DNA from: Stella humosa
GTDB taxonomy: Bacteria; Pseudomonadota; Alphaproteobacteria; ATCC43930; Allostellaceae
Assembly: GCF_006738645.1 (NCBI RefSeq)
Contig: NZ_AP019700.1
Span: forward strand, 3,050,001 to 3,114,000
Reading direction: 5' to 3'
DNA: 64,000 nt
Of this stretch, positions 25,731 to 34,502 are shown in pieces. The notes under the pieces are model-generated. The model did no database searches and was not told the DNA's origin. It saw nothing but the letters and a program-made list of their open reading frames with translations. How positions within the stretch are numbered: position 1 is the stretch's first letter; each line of letters starts with the position of its first letter. The position numbers and the translations under genes are program-made.

Positions 25731-26837
25731 TCAGTTCTGGCCGAAGACCTTCTTCCACTTGGCCTGGAACTCCGGCCCCTTGGCGACGATGTCCTGGTCG
25801 TAGTCGACGATGACCAGGTTCTGCTCGCCGCCGGCTTCCTTGGCGACGCGGCTGAAGGTGTAGCGCGGCACCTCGTCGTCCTTCACGTCGGCGCGGTAGG
25901 GGGTGAGCCCGCCCTTGCCGAAGGCGACCTGGCCCTCATGCGAGATGATATGGTCCAGCATCAGCTTGGCCGAGTTCATGTTGGTCGCGGCCTTGGGGAT
26001 GCCCATGCCGCGGATGATGATCGGCGTGCCGTCGGTCGGGAAGGACCAGCCCAGGATGCGCGCGCGCGCCGGGTCGTTCAGGCGGGGATAGAGCACGATG
26101 GCGGACACGAAGTAGCCGGCCATGTACTCGCCGGCCGTGATCTTCTCGACCATCGGGCCGGCGCTGCCCTCGGGCCGCACGACCTTGGCCATTTCGGCGA
26201 ACTGGTCCCAGGCCTTGTCGCCGTTCTTCTTGACGTAGGCCCAGTTGATGGCGAGCCCAAACGCCTCGGTGCCGGCGTTGTAGGTGGTGATCTTGTTCTT
26301 GTACTTGGCCGGCGCGGCCGACGTCATCTTCACCAGGTCGGCCAGGCTCTTGGGCGCCTGCGCCTCGGGGATCAGCGCCTTGTTGTAGACGATGACCATG
26401 GGGTCGGCCGAGACGCTGTAGATGCCCTTGCGCGGCTTGCTCCAATCCGGAACCTTGGCCGCTTCCGGCGACTCGTACTCCAGCAACTCGCCGCGGCCGG
26501 CGAACTGCAGCCACTTGTCGACGGCGCCGTTGATCATCAGGTCGCCCGTGCGGGCACCCGATGCCTTTTCGGCATAGAAGCGCTCGAACACCTCGCCCGA
26601 GCCGAGATCGAGGGTCTGCACGTCGATCCAGGGGTACTTCTTCTTGAAGCCCTCGATCACCGGCCGCCAATTGTACTCGGCCATGATCGAGTAGATGACG
26701 AGCTTGTTCTCCTTCTTGGAGCCCTCGACGATCTGGGAGTATTCCTTCGGATAATAATCCGGCAAGGTCTGGGCGCCGGCAGCCGGCGCCAACGCGAGAG
26801 CGGCCGCCAGGACGGTCGGCGCGAGGAACATCTTCAA
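25731..26837 (-). CDS. Extracellular solute-binding protein, FbpA/family 1 type
   Basis: Periplasmic ligand-binding protein of about 368 residues with signal peptide (FLAPTVLAAALALAPAAGAQ). The mature part starts TLPDYYPKEYSQIVEGSKKE and continues LVIYSIMAEYNWRPVIEGF, a family 1/8 binding-protein pattern. The start is probably TTG 26835-26837, with an excellent AAGGAGGA at 7 bases; the longer open frame to 26855 would place that ribosome site inside the gene. Iron-coordinating tyrosines cannot be assigned, and the coupled CoA-transferase argues for an organic ligand. Confidence 0.9.
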   Translation of the reverse strand: MKMFLAPTVLAAALALAPAAGAQTLPDYYPKEYSQIVEGSKKENKLVIYSIMAEYNWRPVIEGFKKKYPWIDVQTLDLGSGEVFERFYAEKASGARTGDLMINGAVDKWLQFAGRGELLEYESPEAAKVPDWSKPRKGIYSVSADPMVIVYNKALIPEAQAPKSLADLVKMTSAAPAKYKNKITTYNAGTEAFGLAINWAYVKKNGDKAWDQFAEMAKVVRPEGSAGPMVEKITAGEYMAGYFVSAIVLYPRLNDPARARILGWSFPTDGTPIIIRGMGIPKAATNMNSAKLMLDHIISHEGQVAFGKGGLTPYRADVKDDEVPRYTFSRVAKEAGGEQNLVIVDYDQDIVAKGPEFQAKWKKVFGQN

Positions 26838-26977
26838 GGCGGTATCCTCCTTCAATTTCCAGGTTGAACCACTGGATCGATGGCGGACACTAGTGCCAAC
26901 ATCCCCCCGGCGGCAACTTCGCGTTCTCTGCCGCCGCGGCTTCGATCACCCGACCAACCCCGACGGAACCGTGAGCC

Positions 26978-28168
26978 ATGGCCCTCCTGACCGCAACCAA
27001 GCCGCTCGACATGGTATCGCCCGGCTACAATGTCGGCGACCCGCAGGGCACGCTGCTAAGCGCGTCGGCGACGACGATCGTCGTCCAGGAGCGCGGCGGC
27101 GACACCGTCACGCTGACCGGGAGCTTCGCGCTGGCCGGCACCGTCCCGGTGGGCGGACAGCTCGACGGCGTGGCCGAGACGGGTGCGGCCGTCGGCTACG
27201 AGGTGACAGGGCTCGACGCGACCTATCAGGACCTCCTGCCGCTGGTCCAGGCCGCAGCCGCGTCCGGCGACGGCTTCCAGGTGCTGGCCTACCTGCTGCG
27301 CGGCGCCGATTCGCTGATCGGCAGCGCCGGCAACGACCGGCTGATCGGACTGGGCGGCGACGACACGGTCGTCGGCGGCAGCGGCGACGATGACGTGAAC
27401 GGCAACACCGGCAACGACTTCGTCTATGGCAACAGCGGCGTCGACTTCGTGCGCGGTGGGCAGGGCAACGACTACGTCTTCGGCGGCAACGGGGACGACT
27501 GGCACGTCAACGGCAATATCGGCGACGACACGATCCATGGCGACGGCGGCGAGGAAGCCGGCAACGACACGATGTTCGGCGGCCAGGGTGCCGACCTGAT
27601 GTTCGGCGATTTCGGCTTCTATGACCGGCCGGGCGGCAACGACCTGATGGATGGCAATCTCGGCGACGACGATCTGTTCGGCGAGGCCGGCAACGACACC
27701 CTGTCGGGCGGCGAGGGCAACGACGTCCTCCGCGGGGAGGAGCACAACGACTCCCTTCTGGGCGGGGCCGGAGACGATGTCCTCTTCGGCGGTCTGGGCG
27801 ATGCCACCATCGACGAGCCGGATGCCGATATCCTGATCGGCGGCGCTGGCGACGATTTGCTGCTGGGCGAGGGCGGGAACGACACCCTGACCGGCGGCAT
27901 CGGCGCCGACAACTTCATCTTCGAGAGCAATGGCGGGGACGACCGCATCACCGACTTCACGCCCGGCACCGACGCGCTCTTCATGGCGCCCGGCCTGAAC
28001 GGTCTCGGCTTCGACGGCACCAGCCTGTTCGCGGTGTTCCAGTCGCGCCTGGCCGCCGATGGACAGGGTAACACCGTGATCGACCTGGGCCAGGGCCATT
28101 CCGTGCTGCTGCAAGGGGTGCTGCCGGGCCAACTCGGCCCCGGCGATTTCGGCCTCCTGGAGGTCTGA
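26978..28168 (+). CDS. RTX-type calcium-binding protein (first of a related pair)
   Basis: Secreted or surface protein of 396 residues with about 13 glycine/aspartate nonapeptides (GGxGxDxux) between residues 108 and 310, for example GGQGNDYVFGGNGDDWHVNG. Calcium folds these into a parallel beta roll. An N-terminal module of about 105 residues lacks repeats. The C-terminal part (DDRITDFTPGTDALF then a hydrophobic, acidic end) looks like a type I secretion signal. No signal peptide is seen, and no HlyB/HlyD genes are nearby. It shares the N-terminal TAxxxxxM segment, the DDWHVNG module and the C-terminal module with the protein at 31392. Confidence 0.88.
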   Translation: MALLTATKPLDMVSPGYNVGDPQGTLLSASATTIVVQERGGDTVTLTGSFALAGTVPVGGQLDGVAETGAAVGYEVTGLDATYQDLLPLVQAAAASGDGFQVLAYLLRGADSLIGSAGNDRLIGLGGDDTVVGGSGDDDVNGNTGNDFVYGNSGVDFVRGGQGNDYVFGGNGDDWHVNGNIGDDTIHGDGGEEAGNDTMFGGQGADLMFGDFGFYDRPGGNDLMDGNLGDDDLFGEAGNDTLSGGEGNDVLRGEEHNDSLLGGAGDDVLFGGLGDATIDEPDADILIGGAGDDLLLGEGGNDTLTGGIGADNFIFESNGGDDRITDFTPGTDALFMAPGLNGLGFDGTSLFAVFQSRLAADGQGNTVIDLGQGHSVLLQGVLPGQLGPGDFGLLEV

Positions 28169-28310
28169 GCGGTCCCTGCCGCACGCGGCTGAGCGGGCTG
28201 CCAGGCCGACGGACCGTTCGACCGTCGCAGATGGCGTCCGGCTCCCCCCTCGTTGACGCATGGGTGCAGCGCACACTAGGTTCGGCCGGCCATTCACAAC
28301 ACCGGGACCG

Positions 28311-28343
28311 ATGATGACGCCTCGTCGGGCATTACCCCAATGA
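28311..28343 (+). CDS. Possible 10-residue leader peptide overlapping tctB
   Basis: A tiny frame ATG ATG ... CAA TGA encodes MMTPRRALPQ and ends in a TGA that shares bases with the tctB ATG (28340-28342), an ATGA overlap. tctB has no clear ribosome-binding site of its own and its start lies in a strong hairpin, so coupling through this leader is possible. Function is inferred only from position. Confidence 0.25.
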   Translation: MMTPRRALPQ

Positions 28344-28804
28344 CCGTAGCCGCCCGGGCGGCTACGGTCCTGAAACGCAAGGATATTGCCGCCGGCCTGC
28401 TGCTGGCGGCGTTCGGCGTGGCCGGCCTGGCACTAGGCACCGACCTGCCGATGGGCGTCGCCCGCCGCATGGGCCCGGGCTTCGTGCCGTTCGGGCTGTC
28501 GATGCTCCTGATCCTGTTCGGCGGCGTAATCGCGCTGGGCGGTATCCTGCGCGACGGCGAGACGATCGAGCGGGTGCGCTTGCGCCCGCTCGTGGGCGTG
28601 CTGGCGGGCGGCATCGCCTTCGCGCTGCTGATCGACACCGGCGGCATCCTGCTGGCGACCTTCGCCGCGGTCGCGGGTGCCGCCGCCGCCGACAGCCATA
28701 CGCGCTGGCTCCAGGCGGCCGCCCTGGCGGTCATATCGGCGATATTCTCGGCCATTCTCTTCGTCGAGCTGTTGCAGCTACCGATCCGGCTCTGGTTCCG
28801 CTGA
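28340..28804 (+). CDS. tctB: Tripartite tricarboxylate transporter small membrane subunit TctB
   Basis: Small integral membrane subunit of a TTT-family secondary importer, 154 residues with four membrane segments (for example AAGLLLAAFGVAGLALG and LMILFGGVIALGGIL-like helices). DxxxG near the N-terminus and GPGFVPFGLSMLLILFG are family traits. The last codon overlaps the tctA start by one base (ATG at 28804). The first ten codons form half of an unusual perfect palindrome, so the native start could lie a few codons downstream. Confidence 0.88.
   Translation: MTVAARAATVLKRKDIAAGLLLAAFGVAGLALGTDLPMGVARRMGPGFVPFGLSMLLILFGGVIALGGILRDGETIERVRLRPLVGVLAGGIAFALLIDTGGILLATFAAVAGAAAADSHTRWLQAAALAVISAIFSAILFVELLQLPIRLWFR
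28342..28369. promoter_or_regulatory. 28-bp perfect palindrome at the tctB start codon
   Basis: Two 14-base arms with no spacer: GACCGTAGCCGCCC followed directly by its exact reverse complement. The first base is the G of the tctB ATG. In RNA it would fold into a very stable hairpin over codons 1-10. It could be a regulator operator, a translation-blocking stem or an end signal for the upstream RTX gene (170 bases away); no T-run follows. Confidence 0.75.
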
Positions 28805-30300
28805 TGGAGCTGCTCGACAACCTGGCGCTGGGCTTCGGCGTCGCGGTATCGCCGACCAATCTCTTCTTCTGCCTGGTGGGCGCGCTGGTCGGCACGCTGA
28901 TCGGCGTTCTGCCCGGGATCGGGCCGCTGGCGACCATCGCCATGCTGCTGCCGCTGACCTATCACCTGGAGCCGGTGACGGCGCTGATCATGCTGGCCGG
29001 CATCTATTACGGCGCCCAGTACGGCAGCTCGACCACTGCCATCCTGGTCAACCTGCCGGGCGAGACGTCGTCGGTGGTGACGACGCTGGACGGCTACCAG
29101 ATGGCGCGCAACGGCCGCGCCGGTGCCGCGCTGGCCATCGCCGCACTGGGCTCGTTCTTCGCCGGCAGCGTCTCGACGCTGGTGATCGCGGTGGCGTCGC
29201 CGCCGCTGGCGGCGCTCGGCCTGCAGTTCCAGGCGCCCGAATATTTCTCGCTGATGATGGTGGGGCTGATCGGCGCCATCGTGCTGGCGCACGGGTCGGT
29301 CGTGAAGGCCATCGCCGTCACCCTGCTGGGCCTATTCCTGGGCCTGATCGGCACCGACCTCAATTCCGGCAACGAGCGGTTCACGCTGGGCTTCCCCGAG
29401 CTGGCCGATGGCGTCGGCTTCGTCATCATCGCCATGGGGCTGTTCGGCGTGGCCGATATCCTGGTCAACCTCGAGCGCCAGCACGCCCCCGCCCTGACCG
29501 CCGTCATCGGCCGGCTGTGGCCGACCAAGGCGGAGTTCCGCCAAGCTGCCCCCGCCGCGGTCCGCGGCACGATCCTGGGCTCGCTGGTGGGCGTGCTGCC
29601 CGGCGGCAGTGCCGCCCTGGCCGCGTTCGCCTCCTATGCGCTGGAAAAGAAGATCGCCCGCGACCCGTCGCGCTTCGGCAAGGGTGCGGTCGAAGGCGTG
29701 GCCGGGCCCGAGAGCGCCAACAACGCCGCCTCGCAGGCCTCCTTCATCCCGACCCTCACCCTGGGCATCCCCGCCAACGCCCTGATGGCCCTGATGATGG
29801 GGGCCATGCAGATATTCGGCGTCACGCCCAGCCCGCGCATCATCACCGAGCAGCCGGCCTTCTTCTGGGGCATCGTCTGCAGCATGTGGATCGGCAACCT
29901 GATGCTGCTGATCATCAACCTGCCGATGATCGGCCTGTGGGTGCAGTTGCTGCGCCTGCCCTACCGGCTGCTGCATCCAATCATCCTGCTGATGTGCTGC
30001 ATAGGCGTCTATTCGCTGAACAACTCGTCCTTCGACGTGCTGCTGATGCTGGTCTTCGGCCTGCTCGGCTACCTGCTGCTGAAGTTCGGCTGCGAGCCCG
30101 CCCCCTTGCTGCTGGGCTTCGTGCTGGGGCCGCTGATGGAGGAGAACCTGCGCCGCGCCTTGCTGGTCAGCCGCGGCGACCCGTGGGTCTTCGTCGAGCG
30201 CCCGGTATCGGCCGTGCTGCTGGCCATCTCCGCCGTGCTGCTGGCGGCCGTCCTGTTTCCCGCCCTGCGGCGCAAGCGCGAAGAGGCTCTGCGCGAGTAG
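28804..30300 (+). CDS. tctA: Tripartite tricarboxylate transporter large membrane subunit TctA
   Basis: Main membrane subunit, 498 residues, about 11-12 membrane helices. Conserved TctA blocks: GVLPGIGPLATIAMLLPLT, GIYYGAQYGSSTTAILVNLP, LGSLVGVLPGGSAALA and GPESANNAASQASFIPTLTL. It couples ion gradients to uptake of carboxylates such as citrate, delivered by TctC. It is translationally coupled to tctB. Gene order B-A-C differs from the common C-B-A arrangement. Confidence 0.95.
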   Translation: MELLDNLALGFGVAVSPTNLFFCLVGALVGTLIGVLPGIGPLATIAMLLPLTYHLEPVTALIMLAGIYYGAQYGSSTTAILVNLPGETSSVVTTLDGYQMARNGRAGAALAIAALGSFFAGSVSTLVIAVASPPLAALGLQFQAPEYFSLMMVGLIGAIVLAHGSVVKAIAVTLLGLFLGLIGTDLNSGNERFTLGFPELADGVGFVIIAMGLFGVADILVNLERQHAPALTAVIGRLWPTKAEFRQAAPAAVRGTILGSLVGVLPGGSAALAAFASYALEKKIARDPSRFGKGAVEGVAGPESANNAASQASFIPTLTLGIPANALMALMMGAMQIFGVTPSPRIITEQPAFFWGIVCSMWIGNLMLLIINLPMIGLWVQLLRLPYRLLHPIILLMCCIGVYSLNNSSFDVLLMLVFGLLGYLLLKFGCEPAPLLLGFVLGPLMEENLRRALLVSRGDPWVFVERPVSAVLLAISAVLLAAVLFPALRRKREEALRE

Positions 30301-30334
30301 GCGGCACCATCATTCCAACCATCAGGAGTTTCCG

Positions 30335-31321
30335 ATGACGATTACCCGCCGTGCCCTCCTCGCCGCCGGCGCCGCCACCGTGGCGCTGGCCCTGCCCGCC
30401 GCCGCCCAGGAGTGGCCCAAGGCCCAGGCCATCCAGATCATCGGCGGCTTCCCGACCGGCGCCGGCACCGACATCGTCGCCCGGCTGCTGGCCGAGCCGG
30501 TGTCCAAGGCGCTGGGCCAGACCATCATCATCGAGAACAAGTCCGGCGCCGGCGGCAATGTCGGGTCGGAGTTCGTGGCCCGCGCCAAGCCCGACGGCTA
30601 CACCTTCTACATGGGCACGGCCGGCACCCACGCGATCAACGCCGCGCTCTACCCCAAGCTGAGCTTCGACGTGATGAAGGACTTCGAGCATGTCGCGCTG
30701 ATCGCCGACGTGCCCAACATCCTGATCGTCAACCCAAAGATCGTGCCCGATGTGAATACCTGCGCCGACCTGGTGCAGAAGGCCAAGAAGGAGCCGGGCA
30801 AGCTGCTCTACGCCTCCACCGGCAACGGCGCCTCGGGCCATCTGGCCGGCGCCCAGTTCGCCGCGGCCGCGGGCGTCGACATCGTCCATGTCCCCTATCG
30901 CGGCACGCCGCCGGCCCTGAACGCGATGATGTCGGGCGAATCGCAGTTCATGTTCCAGCAAAGCATCTCGATCATGGGCCAGGTGAAGGCCGGCGCCTTC
31001 AAGGCCCTGGCCGTCACCACGGCCGAGCCGATGCCCTCGCTCGCGGGTGTCCCGACGGTGGCCCAGGCCTGCAACCTGCCGGGCTGGGAAAGCACCACCT
31101 GGTACGGCATCTTCGCCCCCAAAGGCACGCCGCAGCCGATCGTCCAGCGCATGAACGCGGAGCTGAACAAGGCGCTCCGCGACCCCGCCTTCGACAAGAA
31201 GATGCAGGACCTGGGCCTCGTCTCGCTGCCCAGCACCATCGAGAAGTTCAAGGAAGTCCACGCCGCCGACATGGTGAAGTGGAAGGACCGCGTGCAGAAG
31301 TCTGGCGCCAAGGTCGATTGA
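30335..31321 (+). CDS. tctC: Tripartite tricarboxylate transporter substrate-binding protein TctC
   Basis: Periplasmic binding protein of 328 residues, Bug family. Its N-terminus has a twin-arginine-like signal (TRRALLAAGAATVALA, cut near AAAQ). Family blocks: IQIIGGFPTGAGTDIVARLL, KSGAGGNVGSEFVA, VPYRGTPPALNAMMSGE and PTVAQACNLPGWESTTWYG. Ribosome site AGGAG precedes the ATG. It ends the operon, before a strong terminator (31334-31367). Confidence 0.94.
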   Translation: MTITRRALLAAGAATVALALPAAAQEWPKAQAIQIIGGFPTGAGTDIVARLLAEPVSKALGQTIIIENKSGAGGNVGSEFVARAKPDGYTFYMGTAGTHAINAALYPKLSFDVMKDFEHVALIADVPNILIVNPKIVPDVNTCADLVQKAKKEPGKLLYASTGNGASGHLAGAQFAAAAGVDIVHVPYRGTPPALNAMMSGESQFMFQQSISIMGQVKAGAFKALAVTTAEPMPSLAGVPTVAQACNLPGWESTTWYGIFAPKGTPQPIVQRMNAELNKALRDPAFDKKMQDLGLVSLPSTIEKFKEVHAADMVKWKDRVQKSGAKVD

Positions 31322-31333
31322 CCGGCCATCGCG

Positions 31334-31367
31334 GGGGGCGGCCGCCGGCCGCCCCCTCGTTCATTTT
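31334..31367 (+). terminator. Rho-independent terminator after tctC
   Basis: GGGGGCGGCC (31334-31343), 3-base loop, GGCCGCCCCC (31347-31356), then TCGTTCATTTT. A perfect 10-bp GC stem with a T-rich tail directly after the tctC stop. Confidence 0.8.
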
Positions 31368-31391
31368 CCAATCTGATCCGGGCGAGGCACC

Positions 31392-32318
31392 ATGGGCACC
31401 CTGACTGCCAAACAATCCATCAACATGCTGTCGGGCGACTTCTGGTTCGGGGCCCCCGACTATTTCCAGATCTACTACAATGCGGCGTCGGTGCTGTTCG
31501 ACGGGCCGGGCGATTCCGGGGCGGAGTGGGAAGGTGACTTCGAGGTCGTCGGCGACGACTTCGTCGGCGGCACCATCTATTCCTTCACCGCCTACGACTA
31601 CGAGGGCGACGAGGTCTTCGTCGGCACCGGCTTCGCGCTCGACGCCATCGACGGCTATATCGATTTCCTCCAGGTCGAGGATTCGTTGGGCTTGGTCCAG
31701 TCCTTCCTGGCGGGCGACGATGTCGTGATCGGCAGCCTGGCGGCCGACACCATCGTTGGCATGAACGGCAACGACGTCGTCAACGGCAATGGCGGCGACG
31801 ACGACCTGAACGGCAACCAGGGGAACGACTTCGTCACCGGCGGCGCCGGCCAGGACTATGTCCGTGGCGGCCAGGGCGACGACACCGTCTTCGGTGGCGG
31901 CGGCGACGACTGGCACGTCAATGGCAGCATCGGCAACGACCTGGTCTATGGCGATCTCGGCAACGACACCGTCTTCGGCGGCCAGGGTAACGACCAGCTC
32001 TTTGGCGGCGAAGGCAACGACCGGCTGAGTGGCGACCTCGGCCAGGACACGCTGACCGGGGGTGCCGGTGCCGACCGCTTCGTCTTCCGTTCGGGCGGCG
32101 GGGCCGATCGCATCACCGACTTCGCCGGCAGCCAGGGCGACCGGCTGGAGCTCGAGGCCAATCTCAATGGCAGCGGCATCGACACCTTCGCCGAGCTGCA
32201 GGCCCGGATGACGGCCAGCGGCGAGGGCACCACGATCGACCTCGGCGGCGGCAACTCGCTGCTGCTGGCGGGGGTGCAGCCGGCGGCGATCGCCGCCGAC
32301 CACATCCTCTTCTTCTAG
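31392..32318 (+). CDS. RTX-type calcium-binding protein (second of a related pair)
   Basis: 308 residues. An acidic, aromatic-rich N-terminal module (about 1-105, with DYFQIYYNAASVLFDG and FTAYDYEGDEVF) is followed by about ten RTX nonapeptides (about 108-230, e.g. GGQGDDTVFGGGGDDWHVNG) and a C-terminal type I secretion-like region (RITDFAGSQGDRLELEA). No signal peptide. The DDWHVNG module and the C-terminal AELQARMTASGEGTTIDLGGGNSLLL section match the RTX protein upstream of tctB. Binding or surface structural roles are possible; enzyme motifs are not seen. Confidence 0.87.
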   Translation: MGTLTAKQSINMLSGDFWFGAPDYFQIYYNAASVLFDGPGDSGAEWEGDFEVVGDDFVGGTIYSFTAYDYEGDEVFVGTGFALDAIDGYIDFLQVEDSLGLVQSFLAGDDVVIGSLAADTIVGMNGNDVVNGNGGDDDLNGNQGNDFVTGGAGQDYVRGGQGDDTVFGGGGDDWHVNGSIGNDLVYGDLGNDTVFGGQGNDQLFGGEGNDRLSGDLGQDTLTGGAGADRFVFRSGGGADRITDFAGSQGDRLELEANLNGSGIDTFAELQARMTASGEGTTIDLGGGNSLLLAGVQPAAIAADHILFF

Positions 32319-32328
32319 AGGACCGCCC

Positions 32329-32988
32329 ATGATCGCCGGGACTGGCGTCCATTTCCGGCATCATGGGCGGTTCTATGCCGCCGGCCTCTGCGCCATCGGG
32401 GTTTGGGCCGCAACCGGCGGCCTCGACCCCGCCTTGCGCTTCGTGCTGGCGGGCGACGTGCTGTTCGGCATCTACCTGCTGCTGACCGCCCTCTTCGCCG
32501 TCCGCGCCACGCCCGACGACATTCGCGAGAAGGCCGAGTACGAGGACGAGGGCATTATCGTCATCGTGTTGCTGACGCTGGCGGCGATCGGCCTCAGCCT
32601 GGGTGCCATCTTCTCGCTGCTGGGTCGCTCAGGCCCGGTGGCGCCGCTCGACCTCACCCTGTCGATCGCGGGGGTGCTGCTCGGCTGGCTGACGCTGCAC
32701 ACGATCGCTGCCTTCCGCTATGCCCACCTCTACTATCGCGACGCCGGCCCGCCCGGAGGCCCCCGGGTCGACCGCGGCGGCTTCGCCTTTCCGGCCACGC
32801 CGGAGCCCGTGATCTGGGATTTCCTCTACCACGCCTTCGTCATCGGCATGACGGCCCAGGTGTCCGATGTGCAGGTCGAAACCACCGGCCTGCGCCGCCT
32901 CGTCCTGGCGCATGGCGTGCTGTCGTTCCTGTTCAACACGGTCCTGCTGGCCCTGGCGGTCAACATCGCGGCGGGGCAGGTCCGGTAG
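32329..32988 (+). CDS. DUF1345 family membrane protein
   Basis: Integral membrane protein of 219 residues with five or six helices. The family signature is clear in the C-terminal part: DFLYHAFVIGMTAQVSDV followed by LRRLVLAHGVLSFLFNT. Function of the family is unknown. It starts 10 bases after the RTX gene stop, so the two are probably co-transcribed. Its 3' end meets the convergent FGGY kinase gene (stop at 32992). Confidence 0.85.
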   Translation: MIAGTGVHFRHHGRFYAAGLCAIGVWAATGGLDPALRFVLAGDVLFGIYLLLTALFAVRATPDDIREKAEYEDEGIIVIVLLTLAAIGLSLGAIFSLLGRSGPVAPLDLTLSIAGVLLGWLTLHTIAAFRYAHLYYRDAGPPGGPRVDRGGFAFPATPEPVIWDFLYHAFVIGMTAQVSDVQVETTGLRRLVLAHGVLSFLFNTVLLALAVNIAAGQVR

Positions 32989-32991
32989 GGT

Positions 32992-34497
32992 TCACGCCGC
33001 AGCCAGTAGGGGAAACAAGGTCCGCAGCCGCTCGTAGGCCTCACGATAGATGCCGTAGAGCCGGTCGTAGCGGCCGGCCAGGGATGGATTCGGCTGGATC
33101 GTCTCGCCCGCCGCGACGAAGCGGTCGATCTGGTCCCAGCGGTCGAAGGCGCCGATGGCGAAGCCGGCGACGAAGGCAGCACCCAGTGCCGAGCCGGGAT
33201 GGCCCTTGAGCAACTGGATCGGCCGCTGGATCACGTCGGCCACGATCTGCATCCAGATCCGGCTGGAGGCACCGCCATCGGATGCCCGGAAGCGGTCGGC
33301 CGCCAGGCCGGCCTCCGCGAAGACATCGAGATGGTGGCGGAAACCGAAGGCGATGCCCTCAAGTGCCGCCCGCCAGACATGGCCCGTGCCATGGTGCAGG
33401 CCCAGGCCCAGCAGCACGCCGCGGGCGTCGGGATCGTGCAGCGGGGTCTTCTCGCCCAGGACGTAGGGCAGGAAGATCAGTCCCTCGGCGCCGGGCGCCG
33501 TCGCCACGGCCAGCCGGTCGAGGGCCTGGTGGACGGTCTGCCCCTCCCCGCGCGCCACGCCCGCCGCCACCGTCGCCGCCAGCCAGTTGAGGGCCGCCCC
33601 CGATGCGGCCATGCAGCCGTTGGGCATGAAGAGGCCAGGAATGACGTGGAAATCGTTGTAGAGCCGCGGGTCGCCGACCGGCGCCCGCGTCGCCGCCATA
33701 ATGTCGCCCGACCCGCCGAACTTCAGCAGCACGTCGCCATCGGCCACCACGCCGGCGGCAAAGGTCGAGGCGGCATGGTCGGCCACCCCGGCGATCACGG
33801 GCGTGCCCTGGGCCAGTCCGGTCGCGGCAGCAGCAGCGGCGGTCACGCCGCCTACGATGTCTAGCGGCGCCCGCACGGCCGCCATCTGGTCCGGGCGCAG
33901 ACCGCCCAGCGCCAGCAGGTCGTCCGCGAACTGCCGCTCCTCCAGCAGGAGGAAGCCCGATTCCAGGGCCCAGTTCTGCTCGACCGTGCGGGCACCGGTG
34001 AGTCGATGGGTGACGAAGTCGTAGGAGCCGAAGACGGTGGCGATGCGGGCGAAGGCGTCCGGCTCGTGCTTCTCTATCCAGCGCAGGGTGGGTGCCACCA
34101 GTTGCTGGTTGATGCCACAGCCGGTGCGCGCGAAGAACGCCCGCTCGTCGACCGACCGCCGCATCTCCTCCACCTCGACGCCGGCACGCGCGTCGGACTG
34201 CTGGATGCTGCGCCGGATCGGCCGGTCGTCGGCATCGAGCAGCACGACCGCCGGCAGCATGCCGGTGACGCCGACGCAGGCGATCGCATCGCCCGCCATG
34301 GTGGCCGCCGCAGACAACTCCCGCAGGATGGCGCAGGCGTTGGCCCACCATTCCTCGGCCTCCTCCTCCGCCCAGCCGGCATGCTCGGCGTAGAGGCGGA
34401 CGGGTCGGCTGGTCGTCGCCAGCATCGCCCCGTCCGGCCGGATCAGCGTGCCGATGGTCGAAGTGGTGCCGATATCGAGCCCGACCAGCAACGCCAT
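32992..34497 (-). CDS. FGGY family carbohydrate kinase
   Basis: Cytoplasmic sugar kinase of 501 residues, xylulokinase-like length. The N-terminal phosphate loop is VGLDIGTTSTIGTLI, with the catalytic-domain motifs VGVTGMLPAVV, GVADHAASTFAAG and the C-terminal nucleotide-binding signature ASDGGASSRIWMQIVADV. It phosphorylates a pentose, pentulose or polyol; the exact sugar is unclear. It starts 5 bases after the BtpA/SgcQ-type gene, forming a two-gene operon without an adjacent transporter. Confidence 0.92.
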   Translation of the reverse strand: MALLVGLDIGTTSTIGTLIRPDGAMLATTSRPVRLYAEHAGWAEEEAEEWWANACAILRELSAAATMAGDAIACVGVTGMLPAVVLLDADDRPIRRSIQQSDARAGVEVEEMRRSVDERAFFARTGCGINQQLVAPTLRWIEKHEPDAFARIATVFGSYDFVTHRLTGARTVEQNWALESGFLLLEERQFADDLLALGGLRPDQMAAVRAPLDIVGGVTAAAAAATGLAQGTPVIAGVADHAASTFAAGVVADGDVLLKFGGSGDIMAATRAPVGDPRLYNDFHVIPGLFMPNGCMAASGAALNWLAATVAAGVARGEGQTVHQALDRLAVATAPGAEGLIFLPYVLGEKTPLHDPDARGVLLGLGLHHGTGHVWRAALEGIAFGFRHHLDVFAEAGLAADRFRASDGGASSRIWMQIVADVIQRPIQLLKGHPGSALGAAFVAGFAIGAFDRWDQIDRFVAAGETIQPNPSLAGRYDRLYGIYREAYERLRTLFPLLAAA

Positions 34498-34502
34498 GGC
34501 CG

